DNA of 64,000 nucleotides from an uncultured Bacilli bacterium (GTDB lineage Bacteria > Bacillota_I > Bacilli_A > RF39 > UBA660): the NCBI GenBank assembly GCA_934095825.1, contig CAKOKQ010000002.1, forward strand, positions 1 through 64,000. The letters are read 5' to 3'. Shown here piece after piece: positions 1-8,475 of this stretch (positions within the stretch are counted from its first letter, which is position 1; the number at the start of each line of letters is the position of its first letter). The notes below the pieces were generated by a model that did not search any database, was not told where the DNA came from, and saw nothing but the letters and a program-made list of their open reading frames with translations. Both the position numbers and the translations under genes were made by a program.

Positions 1-1
1 A

Positions 2-1063
2 GAAAAATGTGTTAATTGTGGAATGTGTAAGAAAGTATGTCCAATATTAAATAAAGCTAAATTAAATGAATTTAAACCCAGGGCTTATTTATTTCAAAAT
101 AGTAATGAAGAAATAAGAAAAGACTCGACTTCTGGGGGTATTTTCACTGCTATTGGTGAGTTTACAATTAAAAATAATGGAATTGTTTATGGTGCATTTT
201 TTGATGATAATTTTGTTGTAAATCATATTAGCGTTGAGAGTACTGATGAACTAAGTAAGTTTAGAAAGTCTAAGTATGTTCAAAGTAATCAAAATAATTG
301 CTTTAAAGAAATAAAACAATATTTAGATAATGGTAAATTGGTTTGTTACAGTGGTACTCCATGTCAAGTTGGAGGGTTAAGAGCATATTTAAGGAAAGAC
401 TATGAAAATTTGATACTTGTTGATATAATGTGTCATTCTGTTCCATCTCCTTTAGTGTTTGAAAAATATAAAAGATATATTTTAAAAAAAATGAATGCAA
501 ACAAGATATTAAACATTAATTTTAGAGATAAAAATAAATATGGTTATAAGTATTCAATGATGACTATTGAAACTGATAATGGAATATACAGTCAAGGGAT
601 AGATACCGATCCGTATTTGAGAGCATTTTTCAGTGATGTCTCAGTAAGACCGTCTTGTTATAATTGTCATTTTAAAACTATGAAGAGAGTAAGCGATTTA
701 ACCATTTGGGATTGCTTTAATATAAACGAAATAGATAAGTCTTTTGATGATGATAAAGGTACAACGAGGGTATTAGTTCAATCAGAAAAGGGTCAAAAAT
801 TATTAGAAAATTTAGATAATGTTAGATTAAAAGAACTTGATATAAATATTGCAACCAAAAAAGTTAAAGAAATGACTAATAGTGTTAATTACAATAGCAA
901 AAGAAAAGAATTTTTTGAAAATATAAATGCCGATAATGTGTTTGAAAAATATTATCCTACTAATTTTAAAACAAAAATAAATTCTTTTGTTAGAAAAACA
1001 TTGGCTGTTACTGGAGTATATAGTAGTGTTAAAAGTTTTGCTAAAAAAATTTTAAGAAAGTAG
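2..1063 (+). CDS. F420 hydrogenase/dehydrogenase beta-subunit-like Fe-S protein (5' end outside window)
   Basis: The reading frame is open from base 2, so the gene starts before the window. The first visible residues carry a ferredoxin-type cluster (C-V-N-C-G-M-C-K-K-V-C-P) upstream of the first ATG at 23. The following body resembles the coenzyme F420 hydrogenase/dehydrogenase beta-subunit family: an S-G-G-I-F-T segment, a G-T-P-C-Q-V motif near residue 112 counted from the first ATG, and Y-N-C-H further on. In Firmicute capsule clusters such proteins commonly sit beside pyruvyl transferases; their redox substrate is unknown. A full-length relative lies at 6802. Family assignment is good, function is inference. 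Confidence 0.8.
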   Translation, partial: EKCVNCGMCKKVCPILNKAKLNEFKPRAYLFQNSNEEIRKDSTSGGIFTAIGEFTIKNNGIVYGAFFDDNFVVNHISVESTDELSKFRKSKYVQSNQNNCFKEIKQYLDNGKLVCYSGTPCQVGGLRAYLRKDYENLILVDIMCHSVPSPLVFEKYKRYILKKMNANKILNINFRDKNKYGYKYSMMTIETDNGIYSQGIDTDPYLRAFFSDVSVRPSCYNCHFKTMKRVSDLTIWDCFNINEIDKSFDDDKGTTRVLVQSEKGQKLLENLDNVRLKELDINIATKKVKEMTNSVNYNSKRKEFFENINADNVFEKYYPTNFKTKINSFVRKTLAVTGVYSSVKSFAKKILRK

Positions 1064-1076
1064 AGTGAATTGATTT

Positions 1077-1877
1077 ATGGCTAAAATATCAGTTATCATG
1101 GGAATGTATAATACACCAAGTAAAGAGATGCTATCCACCTCATTAAAATCCATATTAAATCAAACATTTAAAGATTTTGAATTAATAATATGTGATGATG
1201 GTTCGTCTAATGATTGCATTAAATGGGCTAAAGAAATATGTGATGGAGATAAAAGAGTTAAATTTATTAAAAACGATTGTAATAAGGGACTAGCTTATAC
1301 CCTTAATCATTGTTTAGAAGTTGCTACCGGCGAATATATTGCTAGAATGGACGATGATGATGAATCACACTTGGATCGTTTTGAAAAACAGGTTGAATTT
1401 TTAGATAAACATAGTGAATATGGATTAGTTGGATCAAATATGAATCTCTTTGATAAAGAAAGAGGAATTTGGGGATTTAGAAAATATCCAGAAATTGTAA
1501 AAAAAGAAGATTTTTTATATAGAGTAGCTGTTCCTCATCCAACAATTATGGCACGCAGAAGTGCATATGATATAGTTAATGGATATAGGGATTTACCAGA
1601 AACATTAAGAGTAGAAGATTATGATTGTTTTATGAGAATGTTTGCAAGAGGCGTGAAAATGTATAATTTTCAAGAACCATTATTTAATTATAGAGAAGAT
1701 TCTAGGTGCGCTAAAAAGAAAAAGTATAAATATAGATTTAATGAGATGTGGGTAAGAAAGAATGGATTTAAAGAACTAGGTATAAATAAATTAAAATCTG
1801 TTCCTTATATAGTAAAGCCATTGATTGCCGGTCTAATTCCTCAGAAAATTATTAAACAAGGTCAAAAGAAAAAATAG
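1077..1877 (+). CDS. Glycosyltransferase family 2
   Basis: A 266-residue cytosolic GT-A-fold glycosyltransferase. The N-terminus reads K-I-S-V-I-M-G-M-Y-N, a typical GT2 nucleotide-binding strand. D40-D41 begin the usual D-D-G-S motif and D92 to D95 form the metal-binding acidic motif. E-D-Y-D near residue 182 fits the catalytic-base region. There is no membrane segment. It starts 13 bases after the preceding stop and is followed 8 bases on by the polymerase gene, so it is probably co-transcribed and adds one sugar to the lipid-linked repeat unit. Donor and acceptor cannot be read from the sequence. Confidence 0.9.
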   Translation: MAKISVIMGMYNTPSKEMLSTSLKSILNQTFKDFELIICDDGSSNDCIKWAKEICDGDKRVKFIKNDCNKGLAYTLNHCLEVATGEYIARMDDDDESHLDRFEKQVEFLDKHSEYGLVGSNMNLFDKERGIWGFRKYPEIVKKEDFLYRVAVPHPTIMARRSAYDIVNGYRDLPETLRVEDYDCFMRMFARGVKMYNFQEPLFNYREDSRCAKKKKYKYRFNEMWVRKNGFKELGINKLKSVPYIVKPLIAGLIPQKIIKQGQKKK

Positions 1878-1885
1878 GTGATTAA

Positions 1886-2953
1886 ATGTATATTTATTTT
1901 TTAATAATGATGGCTGCTTTTTTCCTTTCAGGAGTTTTAAACAAAGTTTATTGTAAAGATACTAAATTCACTAATTTTTGCAAATTTATAATTAATATTT
2001 TTATATTTTTAATTTTACTTTTGCCTATGGGATTAAGATATGGTATAGGTACAGATTATTTTTATACATATTATCCATATTTTAATTTTATAGGTCATGG
2101 AACGCGATATTTTGATGAAGTTGGCTTTAACCTTTTAAATATCATTGTTTATAAATTATTTGGAAGATTTGAAATGCTAATTTTTATTACATCATTTATT
2201 TTTATATATTTCATGTATAAAGGCATTTTAAATAATCTTAATGAAAAAGAAAGACCATGGGGGACTTTAATGCTATTTTTGAGTCAAGCATATTTTTATT
2301 CTATGAATATGGTTAGGCAATCTTTAGCTATTTCAATTATATTTTTTGCCTTTAAATTTTTAAAAAGTAAAGAATATAAAAAATACTATATGTGGAATTT
2401 AATAGCGTGTACACTGCACTACTCTGCAATTATTTGTTTATTATTTCCTTTGTTTTTAAAAATCAAGCCTAAGAAAAAAACAAAATTGGTAATCATATCA
2501 ATCTTAATTTTATGTCAGCCTTTTTTGTCAAAGGTATTACTAAAAATTATAATGTCAACTAAATATTCTTGGTATATAGGCTCACGATATACTCATGGAA
2601 TATCGAACACAGTTATTTTAGTAAATATCGTTTTATTCATTTTATCTATTTTATATGAAGATAAAAATTCTACTAGTGAAGAATATATGGTATTAAATAC
2701 AATTAATTATATATGTATTTGCTTGATGCTTTTGCTTGGATGGGTTCCATTATTTAATAGAATTATTAGGTATTTCACAGTATTTCAAGTATTATTAGTT
2801 CCAAAAATTATTTATAGTGAAACTAGTTCTAAAAAAAGATTAGTTTTAAAGTGTCTATTATTTTTGATTTTTTTTGTACCAATGTATTATCAAATATTTT
2901 TACTTGGTGGAGAAGGAGTTGTTCCATATTCATCAATTTTTAATAAAAGTTAG
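1886..2953 (+). CDS. EpsG-like polysaccharide polymerase, polytopic membrane protein
   Basis: A 355-residue, very hydrophobic protein with about ten predicted membrane spans. The early L-R-Y-G-I-G-T-D-Y segment (around residue 50), followed by M-V-R-Q-S-L-A near 140 and a charged loop, is the pattern of EpsG-family polymerases, the Wzy role in Gram-positive capsule clusters. The start ATG has a Shine-Dalgarno AGGTGA just upstream. It lies between two glycosyltransferases in a cluster with a flippase at 5379, which supports polymerisation of repeat units outside the membrane. EpsG/Wzy families diverge strongly, so the assignment rests on topology, the RYGIGTDY motif and neighbours. Confidence 0.78.
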   Translation: MYIYFLIMMAAFFLSGVLNKVYCKDTKFTNFCKFIINIFIFLILLLPMGLRYGIGTDYFYTYYPYFNFIGHGTRYFDEVGFNLLNIIVYKLFGRFEMLIFITSFIFIYFMYKGILNNLNEKERPWGTLMLFLSQAYFYSMNMVRQSLAISIIFFAFKFLKSKEYKKYYMWNLIACTLHYSAIICLLFPLFLKIKPKKKTKLVIISILILCQPFLSKVLLKIIMSTKYSWYIGSRYTHGISNTVILVNIVLFILSILYEDKNSTSEEYMVLNTINYICICLMLLLGWVPLFNRIIRYFTVFQVLLVPKIIYSETSSKKRLVLKCLLFLIFFVPMYYQIFLLGGEGVVPYSSIFNKS

Positions 2954-2962
2954 AAGGGAGAA

Positions 2963-2979
2963 TAATTGTTTAACAATTA
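2963..2979. promoter_or_regulatory. 17-bp perfect palindrome between Shine-Dalgarno and start codon
   Basis: The bases TAATTGTT-T-AACAATTA form a perfect inverted repeat. It separates a strong ribosome-binding sequence (AAGGGAG, 2954-2960) from the ATG at 2990, about 29 bases downstream. Folding of the RNA could bring the two closer or hide the start. It may equally be a protein site or chance. Confidence 0.4.
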
Positions 2980-2989
2980 AATAAATATT

Positions 2990-3967
2990 ATGATTAAGAT
3001 AAGTATTATTGTACCAATTTATAATGTTGAAAAATATTTAAAAAAATGTTTAGATTCAATATTATCACAAACTTATAAAAACATTGAATTAATATTGGTT
3101 GATGATGGATCACCAGATAATTGTGGTAAAATTTGTGATGAATATGCATCTAAAAATAAATTTATAAAAGTTATTCATCAAAAAAATGCTGGGTTATCCG
3201 CTGCTAGAAATGCTGGTTTAAAGATTGCAACCGGCGATTATGTCATGTTTATTGATAGTGATGATACTATTATAGAAACTGCTTGCGAGGAGTTAGTGGA
3301 TATAATAGAAAAAAGATCACCTGATTTAATTTGCTATAATCTTCGAAAAGTTGATTCAAATGAGGATACTTTAGATAGCGGTTTTTATTGCATTGATGAT
3401 ACAAAAAATATTAGTGAATTTGATGTTTCAGGTGCTATTAAGGATAATATTTTTAGAAAACATATAAGGTATGAAGCAACAAGTAAAATATATAAAATAA
3501 GTATTGCAAAACAAATTGGATTTCCTATTGGAATGTATGCTGAAGATTTTGCAACATTTTATAAATTTTTATCAATTTCTTCAAAAATTTTATATTATGA
3601 TAGAAATATATATAATTATTTTGTTAGAGGTAATAGCATAATGGGCAGCAAAAGTGTTAAACTTTATAAAGATGTTTATAAAATAGAAAATGAGTTTTAC
3701 AAATTTTGTGAAAATTGTAATCTTGATGAAAAAACTTCAAAAAAATTAGAAAGTAATTATTTTAAGAGTATAATTAAAATTTATTCAAAATTATGCACAG
3801 CACATGATGTTGAAAAAGATGATAATCTGATATCAGATGTATATGATAGCATACATCAAGTTAAAAGTTATATGCTCCCATTAAATTTGAAATTTTTGAA
3901 AATGTTTTTTACATTGCTAGGAAAAAATGCTGCTATAATTTTTTCAAAAATATATAAGAATCTTTAA
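2990..3967 (+). CDS. Glycosyltransferase family 2 (EpsJ/WcaA-type)
   Basis: A 325-residue GT2 enzyme. The N-terminus follows the classical pattern K-I-S-I-I-V-P-I-Y-N-V-E-K-Y-L, then D-D-G-S-P-D-N at 38-44, N-A-G-L-S-A-A-R-N near 66-74 and D-S-D-D at 89-92, the metal-binding motif. The second half has Y-A-E-D-F (around 183), typical of the acceptor side. No membrane helix is evident. The ATG was chosen because the N-terminal strand begins directly there; the ribosome-binding sequence is unusually far upstream (see the palindrome at 2963). Probably one of the repeat-unit assembly transferases. Confidence 0.9.
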   Translation: MIKISIIVPIYNVEKYLKKCLDSILSQTYKNIELILVDDGSPDNCGKICDEYASKNKFIKVIHQKNAGLSAARNAGLKIATGDYVMFIDSDDTIIETACEELVDIIEKRSPDLICYNLRKVDSNEDTLDSGFYCIDDTKNISEFDVSGAIKDNIFRKHIRYEATSKIYKISIAKQIGFPIGMYAEDFATFYKFLSISSKILYYDRNIYNYFVRGNSIMGSKSVKLYKDVYKIENEFYKFCENCNLDEKTSKKLESNYFKSIIKIYSKLCTAHDVEKDDNLISDVYDSIHQVKSYMLPLNLKFLKMFFTLLGKNAAIIFSKIYKNL

Positions 3968-4017
3968 CAAAAAACATGATACTATTAATAGCAATTTAAA
4001 TAATTGGTTAGTATTTT

Positions 4018-4290
4018 TTTATGATTACTATTGAAAAATATTTAGATAAATGTTTAGATTAATAATTAATCAAGATTATGAATATTATTGATGTAGTTCC
4101 AGCAATAATAGTAAATTACTTATAATAAATATGTTAAGAATGATGAAATATTTAAAATTATAGTTCAAGAAAATTTTTTCTATTTATGCTACAGAAAATT
4201 CTGAGATAAGTGTTGCTATTTGTGGTTTAATATTGCTCTCAGATAATTTAAGTATTTTAATAAAAAATAATAAAAAAAATAGAAGGAAGG
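4018..4290 (+). pseudogene. Decayed GT2 glycosyltransferase remnant
   Basis: This stretch of about 330 bases has no intact ORF. Shifting between frames gives pieces that line up with the start of the neighbouring GT2: T-I-E-K-Y-L-D-K-C-L-D (from 4024), then I-I-N-Q-D-Y-E-Y, then S-S-N-N-S-K-L-L, and further on S-E-I-S-V-A-I-C-G-L-I. Several stops and frameshifts interrupt it. The order matches the EKYLKKCLDSILSQTY and DDGSPDN regions of the gene at 2990, so it looks like a degraded relative. The match is by eye. Confidence 0.6.
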
Positions 4291-4297
4291 TTTAATA

Positions 4298-5365
4298 ATG
4301 AAGAAAGTTGGAATAATGACAATGCATAGAGTTGTTAATTATGGGTCTTTTTTGCAAGCCTATGGTCTAAAAAAAATAATCGAAGGGCTTGGAAATAGTG
4401 TTGAATTTGTTGATTTCAATATAGAAAGAAGTTTAGTTGAAGAGGAAAAAAAATTGTTATTAAAAAAAATAAAAAATAATTTAAATTTTGTGACTTTTTA
4501 TAATAAAAAAAGGTGCTTAGAAAAATTCAAAAAAGAGTATAATGATAATTATTTGCCTATGCTTGGTGTAGGTGCTAAGAATTATAATCCTGTCTTAGAT
4601 ACTTTGGTAATTGGAAGTGATGAAGTTTTTAATTGCATGCAACAGTTGCCTGTTGGTTATAGTAGAGAATTATTTGGAAAAAATTATGAGAAAATCAATG
4701 TTATTTCATATGCTGGAAGTTTTGGACACACAACTATCAAACAATTAAGAGAAAAGAAAATAGATAAAGAAATTGGTGACATGTTCAATAAATTTAAAAC
4801 AATATCAGTTCGAGATGAAAACAGTAAAAAGATTGTAGAATCTTTATCAAATAAAGAAGCAATTATTCATTTTGATCCAGTATTAATAACTAATTTTGAC
4901 AATGTTATTACTAACAAAGTACAAATGAACAATTATATTATTGTGTATGCATATACTGGAAGACTTTCTAAATTTGAAGAAAAATATATAAAAAAGTTTG
5001 CTAAAAAATATAATAAAAAAATTGTTAGTTTAGGTTTTTACCAGAAAATTGCTGACTATAATTTAGTTGTAGAGCCATTTGAAATGCTGGAATACTTTAA
5101 AAAGTCTGATTATGTAATTACAGATACATTTCATGGTACTATATTTTCAATAAAGATGCATGCAAAATTTTGCACAATAATTCGTGATTCAAATAAAAAT
5201 AAGTTGTATTATTTATTAAATGAGACAAAGCAGTTGTGTAGACAAGTAAATAATCTTGATGATATTGAAAGATTATATAAAAAAGATATGAATTTTAGTG
5301 AAACTGATAAAAAAATAAATGAAGAAAGGAAATGCTCTATAGAATATTTGAAAAAAAATATTTAA
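4298..5365 (+). CDS. Polysaccharide pyruvyl transferase family protein
   Basis: A 355-residue protein. The N-terminus K-K-V-G-I-M-T-M-H-R-V-V-N-Y-G-S-F-L-Q-A-Y-G-L is characteristic of the family (CsaB/WcaK-like), whose members transfer pyruvate ketals from phosphoenolpyruvate to glycan sugars. G-S-D-E-V-F-N near residue 106 and the late D-T-F-H-G-T-I-F-S-I segment (about 274-283) with a conserved His agree. A Shine-Dalgarno GAAGGAAGG precedes the ATG. It sits in a polysaccharide operon with two F420-dehydrogenase-beta-like proteins, a recurrent association. Some members have other roles, so the exact reaction is inferred. Confidence 0.88.
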   Translation: MKKVGIMTMHRVVNYGSFLQAYGLKKIIEGLGNSVEFVDFNIERSLVEEEKKLLLKKIKNNLNFVTFYNKKRCLEKFKKEYNDNYLPMLGVGAKNYNPVLDTLVIGSDEVFNCMQQLPVGYSRELFGKNYEKINVISYAGSFGHTTIKQLREKKIDKEIGDMFNKFKTISVRDENSKKIVESLSNKEAIIHFDPVLITNFDNVITNKVQMNNYIIVYAYTGRLSKFEEKYIKKFAKKYNKKIVSLGFYQKIADYNLVVEPFEMLEYFKKSDYVITDTFHGTIFSIKMHAKFCTIIRDSNKNKLYYLLNETKQLCRQVNNLDDIERLYKKDMNFSETDKKINEERKCSIEYLKKNI

Positions 5366-5378
5366 TTTGGTGAATGTT

Positions 5379-6812
5379 ATGAAAAAAGAAAATCGTAAAA
5401 AGTATTTGATAAAAAACACAGCAATATTAGCAATTGGCAATATAGCCACAAAACTAATATCTTTCTTTTTAGTACCGTTATATACTAACATTTTAACAAC
5501 GGAGCAATATGGTATAATTGATTTGCTATATACTGTTTGCACTGTTGCTTATCCAATTATTACACTTAATATATCTGAGGCTGTATTGAGGTTTTCTATG
5601 GATAAAGATGCTAATAATAATAAAATTATGAGTATTGCCAATATTATAATTGCTTTTTCAATAATAATTGGATTATTAAGCTTTCCTGTTATGAACTTAT
5701 TTGATAATTATCGTCAATATTCATTGCTATTTTATCTTTATTTAATAACTTTAGGCATTAGTCAAATTTTATTATGTAATCTAAAAGGAAAAGAACAGTT
5801 AATTGAATATTCAATTGGTAATTTTATACATATGTTACTTATAGGATTATTAAATATTTTTTTTCTTTTGGTAATTAAAATGGGAATAAACGGATATTTT
5901 TGGGCTTATATAATTTCAAATATTGTAGTATCTCTTTATGCTGCAATAAAAGGAAATGTCAAAGATTCAATATTTGCCTTTTCGTTTGATAAAAAGCTTT
6001 TTATAGAGATGACAAAATATTCGGTAGTTTTAATTCCTAATTCATTTATGTGGTGGATTATGAATGCTTCTGATCGTGTAATGGTAACCAATATTCTTGG
6101 TGCTCAAGCGAATGGCATTTATGCAGTATCTTATAAATTACCATCGATGTTAACCGTTATTACATCAATATTTACAAGTGCGTGGATTTATTCTGCTGTT
6201 AATGAAAAAGATAGTAGTGACAAAAATGAATATACTTCAAGTGTATTTTCGTTATTAGTATCTGTTATTCTTTTAATATCTTCTGGCATGATTATGATGA
6301 TAAAGCCATTTTTAAAAATATATGTTTCAAATGATTATTATTCATCATGGCAATTTACACCTTATTTAATTATTGGTTTTTCTATATTGACACTTGCTTC
6401 GTTTCTTTCATCATCCTACAATGTTCATAAAGATAGCAAAGGCTTTTTGTTTTCTGGAACAGCAGGAGCAATAATTAATGTTATTCTAAATTTCTTATTA
6501 ATTCCTTCAATTGGAATTAACGGTGCTGCCATTGCAACGGCACTAAGTTATATATCAGTATTTATTTATAGAATATTTGATACGAAAAAATATGTAAAAG
6601 TAAAAATATTTACAAAAGAATTTATAATTGGGTTTTTATTATTATTTATTGAATCATTAACTGTATATTTAGATTCAATTATTGGTCAAATTTTACTGTT
6701 TATAGAATTCATTGTCATGTGTTTTATTTTTAAAAAAGAATTAAAATTAATGTTAAAAAGTATACTAAAAATTTTAAATTTAAAAAAGGGTGGTAACTTA
6801 AATGAAAAGTAA
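5379..6812 (+). CDS. Wzx-type polysaccharide flippase (MATE/MOP superfamily)
   Basis: A 477-residue membrane protein with about 12-14 helices. The N-terminus (K-N-T-A-I-L-A-I-G-N-I-A-T-K-L-I-S-F-F) and the following L-V-P-L-Y-T-N-I-L-T-T-E-Q-Y-G-I-I-D-L are signature features of oligosaccharide flippases, which move lipid-linked repeat units across the membrane. I place the start at the ATG at 5379, with GGTGA-like ribosome-binding bases just upstream; a TTG at 5367 is in frame but would lack one. It pairs with the EpsG-like polymerase at 1886. The last bases overlap the next gene by 11. Confidence 0.92.
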   Translation: MKKENRKKYLIKNTAILAIGNIATKLISFFLVPLYTNILTTEQYGIIDLLYTVCTVAYPIITLNISEAVLRFSMDKDANNNKIMSIANIIIAFSIIIGLLSFPVMNLFDNYRQYSLLFYLYLITLGISQILLCNLKGKEQLIEYSIGNFIHMLLIGLLNIFFLLVIKMGINGYFWAYIISNIVVSLYAAIKGNVKDSIFAFSFDKKLFIEMTKYSVVLIPNSFMWWIMNASDRVMVTNILGAQANGIYAVSYKLPSMLTVITSIFTSAWIYSAVNEKDSSDKNEYTSSVFSLLVSVILLISSGMIMMIKPFLKIYVSNDYYSSWQFTPYLIIGFSILTLASFLSSSYNVHKDSKGFLFSGTAGAIINVILNFLLIPSIGINGAAIATALSYISVFIYRIFDTKKYVKVKIFTKEFIIGFLLLFIESLTVYLDSIIGQILLFIEFIVMCFIFKKELKLMLKSILKILNLKKGGNLNEK

Positions 6813-8028
6813 TAATCTCGTAAAAAATAAAAAATATTGCTGTGGTTGTGGTTTATGTATGAGCAAATGTCCAAAAAAAGCCATTTCAATGGTTGAAGAT
6901 GAAACTGGCTTTCTATTTCCAAAAATTGACGAAAGCAAATGTGTTGATTGCCATGTTTGCGTTATTAATTGCCCATATCAAAATAATAATAACAATGTAT
7001 CGGAAGAACCGTATAATCAACAATGCTTTTTAGCCTATAATAAAAATTTTTCTTCCTTAATGAATTCATCATCTGGAGGGGTATTTGGGGCTCTTGCTGA
7101 AAATTTCGTAAATAATGGCGGAATTGTTTATGGATGTTCAATGGAATATGAAGAAAAATTAATTCCAAGACACATTAGAGTGAATAATCTAAATGATTTA
7201 GAAAAATTAAAAGGTTCAAAGTATGTACAAAGCAACATATTTGAATCATTTTCGTTGATTAAAGAAGATTTAATAAACAATAAAAATGTCCTTTTTACTG
7301 GTACCCCATGCCAAGTTGCTGCTGTTAAAAAAGCAACACAGAATATTAAAAGTGGAAACTTATATACAATAGATATTATTTGCCATGGTACTCCAAGTGT
7401 AAAAATTTTTCAAGATTATATAAGCGTTTTGGAAAAAAAGTTAAATGGTAAAATTTATAATTTTGTTTTTAGAGATAAATGTATTCGTGGAACTGGTTAT
7501 AATGCAAAAATTTTTTATAAAGATAAAAATGGTAAAAAACATATTAAATTTTTACCAAGTATCTTATCTTCATATTATGATTATTTTCTAAAGTCTAGCA
7601 TTTCCCGTGAAAATTGTTATTCATGTAAATACGCTTCTAAAAATAGGGTTGGTGATATTACTATTGGTGACTATTGGGGTGCAGAATTGGAACATCCTGA
7701 ATTTATGAAGAATAATGGTGGTCAAGTTGATATTAGAAATGGTGTATCTTGCTTATTAATTAATAGCAATAGAGGTGAAGAATTATTTAAAAAGTATAAA
7801 AATGATTTGATATTTTTTGAAAGTTCATTTGATAAAATTGCTGCTCATAATGGTCAGTTAAATGCCCCATCAGTTCCAAATGAAAATCGATTAGAGATAT
7901 TAAATGATTATGAAAAATATGGATATGAATATGTTAATGATAAATTTGAAAAGAATTTATCTTTAAAAAATAAAATAAAAATGTATGTTCCTACTTTTGT
8001 GTATAAAATAAAAGGAAAATTTAAATAA
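6802..8028 (+). CDS. F420 hydrogenase/dehydrogenase beta-subunit-like protein with two 4Fe-4S clusters
   Basis: A 408-residue protein. The N-terminus has two ferredoxin motifs: C-C-G-C-G-L-C-M-S-K-C-P (about 14-25) and C-V-D-C-H-V-C-V-I-N-C-P (about 47-58), enough for two 4Fe-4S clusters. The rest follows the F420-dehydrogenase beta-subunit family: S-S-G-G-V-F-G, G-S-K-Y-V-Q-S, G-T-P-C-Q-V-A, and I-G-D-Y-W-G near residue 289. It overlaps the flippase by 11 bases, so it is translationally coupled to it. A shorter relative opens the window. In glycan operons these are thought to act with pyruvyl transferases in sugar redox chemistry, but no reaction is established. Confidence 0.85.
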   Translation: MKSNNLVKNKKYCCGCGLCMSKCPKKAISMVEDETGFLFPKIDESKCVDCHVCVINCPYQNNNNNVSEEPYNQQCFLAYNKNFSSLMNSSSGGVFGALAENFVNNGGIVYGCSMEYEEKLIPRHIRVNNLNDLEKLKGSKYVQSNIFESFSLIKEDLINNKNVLFTGTPCQVAAVKKATQNIKSGNLYTIDIICHGTPSVKIFQDYISVLEKKLNGKIYNFVFRDKCIRGTGYNAKIFYKDKNGKKHIKFLPSILSSYYDYFLKSSISRENCYSCKYASKNRVGDITIGDYWGAELEHPEFMKNNGGQVDIRNGVSCLLINSNRGEELFKKYKNDLIFFESSFDKIAAHNGQLNAPSVPNENRLEILNDYEKYGYEYVNDKFEKNLSLKNKIKMYVPTFVYKIKGKFK

Positions 8029-8046
8029 TTTAAATGAAATTTTAAA

Positions 8047-8475
8047 TTGATCAGAGCAGAAAAATACAGTGTTTTGAATTTACCATCAGATTCTGATTAT
8101 GCTGAGTTTTATTCAGAATCTAAATCAGTTGATGATTACGGTGCTCTTAAGTTAATCAGTATGTTAAACAAAAATAAGTTATGCGATTTTATTTGTTCTT
8201 CTGAAAATTCGAAAGAATATTTAAAAGACTTTGAAAATATAATTACAGAAATTAATGAAAAATTTATTAAATTAAAGATTAAAGATTGATTGTATTTTCT
8301 TTTAGTAATGCAATGCATGATAATTTATTTAATAAGATAGCTGATAAGTTTTCATCGTAACGAGAATTTAAATAGGCTAGTATGGAAAAACTAATGGCTG
8401 GTAATTTTAGTTATTGCGATACCCAATTAATAGAAGAATTAGTAATAAAAACTAATGAATTAGGAGAACATCAAT
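8047..8475 (+). pseudogene. Eroded coding region of unknown family upstream of the UDG gene
   Basis: Peptide-like sequence runs through several frames without a start codon. The first piece, about 80 codons (8047-8289), begins only at TTG and follows a TGA; it contains P-S-D-S-D-Y-A-E-F-Y and S-V-D-D-Y-G-A-L. A second frame gives V-F-S-F-S-N-A-M-H-D-N-L-F-N-K-I-A-D-K (about 8289-8358). A third, from an ATG at 8381, gives M-A-G-N-F-S-Y-C-D-T-Q-L-I-E-E-L and runs into the UDG gene. Together they look like one broken gene. I do not recognise its family. Confidence 0.45.
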
